The position numbers and the translations under genes are program-made. From Typhlomys cinereus (taxonomy: Eukaryota > Chordata > Mammalia > Rodentia > Platacanthomyidae), in contig JALPQD010000137.1 in the NCBI GenBank assembly GCA_023101885.1, positions 1,736,001 through 1,800,000 on the forward strand: a stretch of DNA of 64,000 bases, read 5' to 3'. Under the pieces are notes generated by a model. The model had not been told where the DNA came from. It saw only the letters and a program-made list of their open reading frames with translations, and did not search any database. Of this stretch, positions 56,267-64,000 are shown in pieces; within the stretch, counting starts at the first letter, position 1; each line of letters begins with the position of its first letter.

Positions 56267-58296
56267 CTGTGGTTATCTCTAAGTGTTAGAAATAATGGCA
56301 TTCTTTTCTCTTTATTTCATTTCTTGGCTATGATACATTTTATAGCTTTCTATAAGAAATTTGCATTTTTATTTGAAATTTTTGTAGCCCCTTTTGCTTG
56401 ATGTTAGTATGGGTTATTTAAGTAACTGAATAAAAAAGAAAAGTAAGGAATAATATGAAATAGATTGATCTCTTTAGATGGAAATGAGCAAATACTGACT
56501 TTGAGGACAAAAAACATGTAGAATGGCGGTGTATAAACCTGAGTCAAAGAGCACATTCTGGTGAACTGAGCATTCAAAGTATGAACTGAAGTCAGAGAAT
56601 GTAGATTTGGGTATAAATTTATTTGCTCATTAATTTGTCATTGTTGCTATTGAAATGTTTGTAATTTGTGATTTGGATAAATCCCCTAAATAAAAAATCA
56701 CAAATGTAGTGTGAAATGACAAGAAAATAAAAGGACTGTTAGAGTTTTTACAATATGCATGTGCCCAGACACAAAAAGTAGAGTGACATTTATTGATGAA
56801 ATAATTAGGTAAGGTATCATTTTAAAAATGTATTCTTACATTTCAGGAACTACAAACAAATGGAGTGTTCAAAGAATTTTGGGGCTCAAGGAACCCTCAT
56901 AGGGAGGGTAGCTGGAGGCTGGGTGGAAGAATGACTTGCTTGGGAATATGTGAGGTATGACAAAATGTAAGTAATTTCAACTGTCAAAAATCACATAATC
57001 AGAGAAACTTAGTCCTGCTGTGCAAGCCACATGTCCCCTTGATGCTCAGTTATAGGTATCTGTGAAAATATTACGTGTCAAATCCCATCCTGACAAACAT
57101 AAAGGAAGGTAAAAGATCATGTGCTGGGCTGATATTTGCTATAATCAACATTGGTGGAAATCTCATTGCCAGCATTTCTAGGTCACTTCCCTGGGTCTGA
57201 AGACTAGACATAAAACAAAACAGCAGCCAAGTGCCCTTCAAAGGTGAAGGGGCTCATCAAACTTTCCAAGCATGCAGACCAAGGCAGAGATACACTCTTC
57301 CAGAAACCAATCATCTCTCCCCTCTCACATCTTCTCTTTGAGTGGTTTTCCCTGGAGAGTTGGGGCAATTAAAATTCTTCATAACTTTTTAAAGGAAAAT
57401 TATATTTTCCTTTTTATTTGTGCTATACAAGCTAGAGCTATTGTGAATATTTCTTTTCTTTTTGCATTATGCCACATAGTCAGGTCTTAGAATTTTTCAT
57501 CATAATAGGTCACAATAACTGGTGAAAAACATTGCATTGAGGATATAATATATGATCATTAATGTATATATAGCATATATAATATAAGAAGATTTCACTA
57601 TGACAGAATCATCAAAGTCATATTCATTCTGGACAATGCAAAGATATTTTAGTAGAGTACATTTTAAGTTTCAGTGACATTCATGTTATTATTTGTCTTA
57701 TATTTGTCTTAAAATAATAATAATGCAAGACTCCCCCATGGTTTAATAAAAGGCAACTTGAAAATACAAATGTGAACCAAAAACACAAATTTGAAAGCTT
57801 TATAATAGCAAGGGGTGCTTGTGTGTATAAAAGTCAACTAAGAAAGTAAGTTTTAGAGAGAGAGTGCATAACAGTATTCTGAAAAATCACAAGGGAGCTT
57901 TGTGTACTCATTCAGTGAATTAACTTAGCACCTAACCATATGTGTAGTATCATTCTAGAGTTGTAATAATTAATCCCCTATTTATGTCTTAATTAAGATT
58001 ATATTCTAATAAAACATTCATAAGTAAGTCTAGAGATGTAAATGAGAAACTGTCTACGGATAGTCCTCAATGCATGATGGCTTGATTTATAAGTTTTCAA
58101 ATTTGGAATGGAATGAAGGCATTCTTTTCATTCATTCTAGTTTGTGTTTGCATTACAACATTCAATAAATTACATGTATTCAATCTTTATTATAAATTGG
58201 GATTTGAGATAAATGTTTTTTGTCAGCTGTAGACCAATTTAATTGCTTTCGGCACATTTAATATAGACTAGACTACCCTATGAGGTTCTGTGGTTA
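56267..58296. other. AT-rich unique DNA, no gene recognised
   Basis: Includes an AT-alternating patch at about 57545-57590. No repeat family or coding frame is recognised. Confidence 0.4.
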
Positions 58297-58402
58297 TTAG
58301 CCAGAGTTCTTTAGAGGAGAAGAACTGATAGAATGGAGATATAATATATATGTATATATGTCATATATAATGATACATATATATACACACAGATATACAT
58401 AT
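58297..58402 (+). repeat. ERVL-type LTR-like repeat, left part
   Basis: Starts 'GCCAGAGTTCTTTAGAGGAG', 'aagaactgatagaatggag', and passes into a TA-rich tract. This is the start of a common rodent/mammalian LTR-like repeat with an internal microsatellite. It is interrupted at 58403 by another LTR and resumes at 58748. Confidence 0.5.
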
Positions 58403-58747
58403 TATAACAGTTATTCTTAACTATTGCTATGAGAGAGCATTTAAAGTCAATCAACTTAAGGGAGAAAGGAAGATTTATTCAACTTACAGTTCCATGGGGA
58501 GATAGTCTTTCAAGGCAGAAGTGGCATGGCTGGTTGGCCAAAGGTGAAGGAGGCTACGTGACATCTTCTCTTCAAGACTGAGAGCTGCAAGACTGCTTGC
58601 TGCAAAGGCAGACTTCTCCTAGAGGTAGGGTGGGTGAGACTAATTCTACCTCAAGGCCCACCCCTTGTGACCAAGGCTCCACCTCTCAAGGTGCCATGAC
58701 CTTGCCAAACACATGAGACTGTGGGGGACACATTTCAAACCATGACA
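58403..58747 (-). mobile_element. MaLR solo LTR (ORR1/MT-like), nested
   Basis: The minus strand begins TGTCATGGTTTGAAATGTGT, contains CTCATGTGTTTGG and GGGCCTTGAGG, and carries a polyadenylation stretch (GTTGAATAAATCTTCC). CATAT occurs on both sides (58398-58402 and 58748-58752), consistent with a 5-bp duplication, though the flank is AT-rich so chance is possible. It is related to the LTR at 33993-34366. Confidence 0.75.
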
Positions 58748-59300
58748 CATATGTATGGAATTTATAAGATAAAATCTGTGTAGTCCAACAGTAGCTACCC
58801 ACAGCTGCTCAGTTCAGGAGCTGAGTAGCTCAGCAGTCCCAGTCTGGTGGTGAAGGCTGGAGGATTTGTGGAAAGCTTCCCAACAGTTCCAGTCTGATGC
58901 TAAGATTAGAAGATTTCTAGAGAGTCCCCAAACCTCAGTACATTGGAAGGTTGAAGAGGGTAGGCTTTGACACCAGTGAAGAATGGCAACAGCAAAGAAC
59001 TGTAAAGCACAACAGGATGAACAACAGCACAGCAAGGAGGAAGGAGAAAGGGCAGCAACGAAGAAAAGGAGCAATAGCAACCAACAAGGAGTTGGCCAGC
59101 ACAGGGCAAGAGAAGCAGAGTCAGACTCTTCTCTCTTAACCTCTCTTTATTGGGCCACTGCTGGAAGGTACCACCCACTTTGGAGTGGGTCTTGCCTATC
59201 AACTAGATAATCTCTCCAGGCTTCCTCAAGGGCTTGCCTACCTACCAATACTTCATAGTCTGCAACTATTAAGTTGACACCTGTATTTAACTATCACAGT
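58748..59300 (+). repeat. ERVL-type LTR-like repeat, right part
   Basis: Continues from 58402: 'GTGTAGTCCAACAGTAGC', 'AGCAGTCCCAGTCTGGTGG', 'CCAGTGAAGAATGGCAACAG', and a 'aagttgacacctgtatttaactatcac' end. A frame of about 98 codons here is repeat-derived, not a gene. Confidence 0.5.
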
Positions 59301-59927
59301 AAGTTAGGCTTATTAAATGTGTTCTACATTCTTACCGAAAAATGGAACTGAAAAATTGCTTTCAAAATTTAACTGTTGAACAAACACTTGAAAAAATGAA
59401 GGTGGTAGCTGGGAACCAGCATAAGAAAAAAAAATTCTAAGTAGGGGAACAACACGGGGGAAGTTTCTGAGTGAGTTTAAAGCATAGTCAGCACCAAGGA
59501 GAGACTGTATGCAGTAAGTGAGGTAAGTGACAATGTCCAAGTAAAGTAGGGCAATCTAGGCCACTGTCAGAGCTGAGGAGCTTTTGAAGGAGATTAAGCA
59601 ACAAATACATGAGGAGCCATGGACCATTTCTAAGCAAAGCTGTAGGTAACATTGCACAATAATGGCCTCATCTTTCCAGCTTGTAAGAACACAGCAAGAC
59701 ATTGGTTATGAACTAGGAAGGGAGCTCTCGCTAGACACTGAATCCACCAACTGAATCCTAAGAATCCATCCTAAGAATCTTGAATTTGAAATTTCTGCTG
59801 CTTATAAATCACTCCAGTTGCAACTAAAAAAAAAAAGCAACACATTGAATTACTATTTTATGGTAATACTATGAATATAAATCTTATAATAGCAAATATA
59901 AAGTTTGTGGCAAGAAATTAGAAAGCT
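59301..59927. other. Unique DNA, no gene recognised
   Basis: Nothing recognised beyond short A runs. Confidence 0.4.
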
Positions 59928-60056
59928 GGTCAGGGTAGCACATGTCTATAATCTAAGCACCTGGAAGACTAAGACTGGGATAATGAGCATGAGTCCTATC
60001 TGGTCCACAGAGCAAGACTTTGTCTCAAAGGAAAAACTAAGAGAAAAAAAAAAAAA
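59928..60056 (+). repeat. B1-like 7SL SINE
   Basis: Begins 'GGTCAGGGTAGCACATGTCT' with 'ATAATCTAAGCACCTGGAAG', the 7SL-derived 'gtaatcccagcac' position. It ends 'AGCAAGACTTTGTCTCAAAG' and a poly(A)-rich tail (60040-60056). The monomer length of about 130 nt is that of B1. Confidence 0.75.
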
Positions 60057-61869
60057 GAAGAAAGAAATTTTAGGAGATTATTGTCTTATTTCTCAGTCTG
60101 AAAGTAAAATCTTTAGCTGAAAGCTTCTTTGGATTTTTGTTGTTGTAGTTGTTGTTTAACCTAAATTAGTCAGACTTTGAGAATTCAACCCACCAATTAG
60201 TTAATCTCAGACATTAAATGGAGATCACCATATGCAAAACAAGCTTTCATGGGACATTTACAGTAATGCTTCATTTCCTTCAAGGACATCACTTCCAATT
60301 ATAAAGTAAAAAGGTAAATTAGGTCAAACTATCTCACAGTTATAAAATATGGAAAAATACATCTAAATGCATACAAGCAAATACACACAATTACCTGAAT
60401 TCTCAAGAGGGTGATTAGCTGCAGGAGGTGTTTGCCTTAGAAAAGGAACTATGAAAGATAAGATCTGAAAGCTTTATCTGCCTGATATTGCTGCCTATAC
60501 TGCAAACAGCTCCAGGGACAGAAAGCCAAGCTTAGTAAGGGAAATCGGATTAGTATAAATTCTAGTCAAAAGATCAAGAGACATTCTTGAAAGCAGATAA
60601 AGAAAAATGACACACTCACTACAAATCAGACAGTGTCAAGAATGACTTCTAACTTCCCCAGAGAAGTGATGGAGGACAGAGGACGATGGTACAGCATCTT
60701 AAAAGTCAAAACTGATACCCTAGCATTCAATAGCTAGTGAAATATCTTTTACTAATAAGAGCTAAAGTCCATATTCGCATATGCCTGGGCATTTGGTAGA
60801 GCATGAGTGATATATCAGTGGCTACATCCCTGAAGAAGGCTCCCCTTCCCACAGCCTTCAATATGAGGGGTGGTGCCTCACAAACTCTTCCTCCCTTCCA
60901 TAAGGAAATGTTAACAGACCCAGCTGTTCAGGCCTTGGGCATGCAAACACAGCTGCAATGAGTTCATGTGTGTACTATCCCTGTCATGTCCAGACGACAC
61001 TATTTAGTGACACCCCTCCTTCTCATCTGCCTCATAATTCTTACTGCCCCTTCTTTCACTATGTTCTCTGACCTCGAGCAGCCTAAGCCCTCCACAGCCA
61101 CTTATTCTCTGCTCTTTGGGTAGTTGCAATTCTGTATTGAATGCCTTCCATAATAAAAGGAAGCTTCTCAGTCACAAGTTGAGAACTGCACTCATCTATG
61201 GGTATAAGAGTAAGTGTAAAAATGACATCATATCCATATAATAAAACAATAGTAATCTATTCTCTCTAGGCCCTGTGAACTTCTCATTTTTAGCCTGGTT
61301 TACAGTACCAGGAATGAGTTCCCTCCTGAAGAATGAGCCTTAAATCCAATTGGAAAATTTTGGTTACCCCAAGAGCATTTATGCCACAAACAGGTAGATC
61401 TTGCCAGGTTGATTGTTACTATAGCTAGCAGAATTCACGACTGAGTGAGATGGTTGATGCTTTTCTCCCTTAGGAAACTATAAAGCATCCTTTATGAAAA
61501 GTAGCCAGCAGGAAGGCAACACACAGGTCAGTTCCAGCTTGTTTTAGCACCATTATGACCACAGTATGTGGTACCTTCAGAACTAAGGTCTTAATATTCA
61601 GGTTCTGAGGGACAATCAAAAGCAGTGAACAGGGTCTTTTTTCATAACAGCTTATACAATCGGGTGACAGTTCGTCATGCTGAAGTTGAAACTGAAGAGT
61701 TACCAGGAGGAGTTAGGAGCTATACCACATCCACAATGAGAGCAGGAAGACAAGGAATAATGTTGCTTTCTAGCTTTCAAACATGTCAGCTTGCTAATTA
61801 CTAGGCCAGTTTTTTCCATCTTTATCCACTTGCCCAGGGAATAGTCTTATATATCAGGGCTATGTCGTC
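60057..61869. other. Unique DNA, no gene recognised
   Basis: No repeat or coding frame with recognisable features. Confidence 0.4.
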
Positions 61870-62005
61870 TCACATCAATCATGAAATTAAATCAGTCTCT
61901 TACAGGCATGGTCAGAGGTCTGCCTTAACAAAATAATTATTCATAGGTACATCCACAAACCTATCCCTTTATGCCAAGTTGACACCTGAAACCATCTGCC
62001 ACAGG
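61870..62005 (+). repeat. 3' part of rodent LTR-like repeat
   Basis: 'GTCAGAGGTCTGCCTTAAC' and 'ccaagttgacacctgaaacc' match the ends of the repeats near 45.3 kb and 59.3 kb. The start of this copy is not visible. Confidence 0.4.
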
Positions 62006-62654
62006 GTATATGTGCAAAATCACCAACAAAAAGCATAAAAATGCAAAGTATGTTCTCTGGATAAACTATGCAAAAAAACATTTGTTTACAGAGGCAAAGT
62101 AAGAAGATACTTCAGCAAAGAATGTGCCCATCAGGTGCTTCTAATTTTTTGCCCATTCTCAGGTGTTTGCAAATGACCATGAAAGAGTGGTTAGCATTAA
62201 TTTTGGAGTTGAATAAATTTTCATGAGAAAATAAATCTGCAAATACAGAAACCATGAATAATGAGGACTGACTTTACATTGATACATTCTTTTTTCTTGG
62301 TTAAAAATGCATGAGCTGTTATAATTCATAAAATTGTAATGTTATATGTGGATTTATAACTTGTAGAGTTAATATGATGATAAACTAACAAAAAGATTAA
62401 AGGAGTAAATAGAATCACATTATTTCAAAGTAATGAAGTAACATACTTTATGTCAAGTAATATACCATTAATTATAAGTGGATTGTAACACATTATATAT
62501 TACCTAGAGCAGCCATCAAAACATGTAAAGATAAATAACTAAAAAGTCAAAGAAGAAAAAATTAGATAACCAAATTATTCCATCTCTCCCCAAAAACAGG
62601 AGAAAAGAAACAGTAATATAAAACCCAAAATCCATGACAGAACTAAGTTTAATG
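62006..62654. other. AT-rich unique DNA
   Basis: Nothing recognised. Confidence 0.4.
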
Positions 62655-62960
62655 CTGCAATTTGTCTGTGTGATAAATTCTTGACCAAAAAAAATCTTAA
62701 GGGAACAAAAGGGTTTTATTTCTCCTTATGATTCTGTTTAAGGTTCATAGTGCAGTTTGGCAGAAGAGTTCATACCAACACCGGCAACTGAGGAAACTGG
62801 CCAAACCTGCCCACACTATCCGTTGGGTCTTCCCATACCAAGAAACAATGTCTTTCAGGATTGCTCATGGCTTGTCCTAAACACCAATTCTTCACAGATA
62901 TGCCCAGAGCTCAGCCCTCAGCGATCATGTTGGTCACCTATATCAAACCAACATATCAAC
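62655..62960 (+). repeat. Rodent LTR-like repeat, 5' part
   Basis: 'TGTGTGATAAATTCTTGACC', 'aaaagggttttatttctccttatg', 'gcagtttggcagaagagttcatacc' and 'GGCCAAACCTGCCC' parallel the repeat at 44935-45318. The frame of 86 codons across it is repeat-derived. Confidence 0.45.
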
Positions 62961-63451
62961 CACACCAATAATTGCAATAAATTTGGACAATTACATTGTC
63001 TTAAAACCCACATATAGGCAAAACAGTTTTCAAAAGATCTGCCTCAATACTGTCCAAAAAAGAAGTAATTTATATAAAAACTAAGAAAAATAAAGCAATT
63101 CAAGCAGGCAAAAATCAGTAATAAGACAGATCTAGTAGTCATAGTAATTGCATATGCAAAATAACTTAAAAGACAAAAAGAACTATTTAGAAATGCAGAA
63201 TAGTTCATAATCATTGACAAATCAATTTGTCAATCAATAGTAATTTAAATTTACATAGGTTTAATTTTAATCCAACATACACACAAAAACATACAAAGTC
63301 AAGGAGAAAAACAGAGTGAAGCTCACAAATTCATTTGAAGGAAACATGAAACATTCACTGTAAAAGACCATAGGTAGGCTAGTGATAGGCCTCAATATGT
63401 TTCAAAATTGACGTCTTCTCAGGATGCTTTCTGACCACAAGGAGAATATCG
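62961..63451. other. AT-rich unique DNA
   Basis: Nothing recognised. Confidence 0.4.
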
Positions 63452-63775
63452 TGCTTTGAATATAGGTTGATGTATTGGAACATTTCTCCCCAGCTAATGA
63501 AAAGGTTATGGACCCTTGTTGTGGGAAGTAGATCTTGAAGTTTGATACCCTGCTCCACTTCCTATTTTCTCTTTCTCCTTCCTGAATACCGTTGCAATGT
63601 AACAGTCACTCTTCTGCTTCTGCCACCATGATTTCTCTGCCTGTTACCAAGTGTTTCCTGCCATGATGAAAATGATGTCCTCTGAAACCACAAGTCAAAA
63701 TAATAAACCTTTTGTTCTTTACGTTGCATGGGTCAGAGTATTTTATTACTGTAGTTGAAAAGCAACTAGAACAGA
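63452..63775 (+). repeat. MaLR LTR (MT/ORR1-like)
   Basis: Starts TGCTTTGAATATAGGTTGAT. It contains the conserved 'GCTTCTGCCACCATGATTTC', 'CCTGCCATGATGAAAATGAT' and 'AAAATAATAAACCTTTTG' polyadenylation stretch, and ends near 'GAAAAGCAACTAGAACA'. The 3' half is well kept. No clear duplication at the ends. Confidence 0.65.
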
Positions 63776-64000
63776 GACTAAAATGGAATTCGGTAACTAT
63801 AAACTATGTAGAATGGCCACTGTAATTGGAAATTAAACAATAAATTTTCATATAATCCCACAGATCAAAGAAGAAATGACAATGTCACATAAAAACTGTG
63901 TGAACTATCAAAAATGGTGCTTAAAATAACATGTAAGGTGCAAAATTTGTATGTTATTAGAAAAGATTTGACTGTAGTTATCTTTAGATACTAGGAAAGT
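63776..64000. other. AT-rich unique DNA to window end
   Basis: Nothing recognised. Confidence 0.4.

Noticed and set aside
58906..59202. 98-codon minus-strand Leu/Cys-rich frame as a secreted peptide
   Set aside because: It lies inside an LTR-like repeat and has no independent support.

Overview
This is vertebrate, and specifically rodent, nuclear DNA that appears to hold no functional protein-coding or RNA gene. Evidence for a rodent: tRNA-headed ID-like SINEs, ID+7SL composite SINEs of the B4/RSINE1 type, a B1-like 7SL SINE with a poly(A) tail, MaLR solo LTRs of ORR1/MT style, many long (CA)n/(TG)n tracts, and a LINE-1 whose 5' UTR carries two copies of a CG-rich block, as in the monomeric promoters of murine L1. 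Older mammalian repeats (MIR, L2, MLT1-like LTR, an L1M-like 3' region) lie beneath. The species cannot be fixed by eye; a non-murid mouse-related rodent such as a jerboa relative is my guess, because the youngest SINE is not classical B1 or B2.

Layout. 1-15.8 kb is mostly unique DNA with a few old SINEs, an L1M-like fragment near 7.5-8.0 kb, microsatellites, a candidate CTCF motif at 10.8 kb and a MIR near 12.3 kb. 15.8-28.7 kb holds three copies of the young tRNA-derived SINE (one 5'-truncated) and older relatives. 28.76-33.26 kb is the main feature: a minus-strand LINE-1 bounded by a perfect 18-bp target-site duplication. It keeps its 5' UTR, ORF1 and the endonuclease plus early reverse-transcriptase part of ORF2, and it keeps the 3' UTR and poly(A). 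It lacks the rest of ORF2, and a young SINE with its own 15-bp duplication sits inside ORF2. 34-36.5 kb has a MaLR solo LTR with an exact 5-bp duplication and an MLT1-like LTR. 37-64 kb alternates unique AT-rich DNA with SINEs, MIRs, LTRs and a nested LTR-in-LTR at 58.3-59.3 kb.

Nothing here works as a gene set. The only long coding-like frames are the disabled L1 ORFs; all other open frames are short, lack family features or run through repeats. The window is best read as intergenic or deep intronic. Signals worth a second look are an 83-bp near-identical direct duplication 972 bp apart, two perfect hairpins 14 nt apart, 20-22 bp perfect palindromes, two uninterrupted alternating purine-pyrimidine tracts of 71-84 nt, the L1 promoter repeats and several AT-rich segments with developmental-enhancer character. 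All repeat-family names are from recognition of consensus features, not from a database search.
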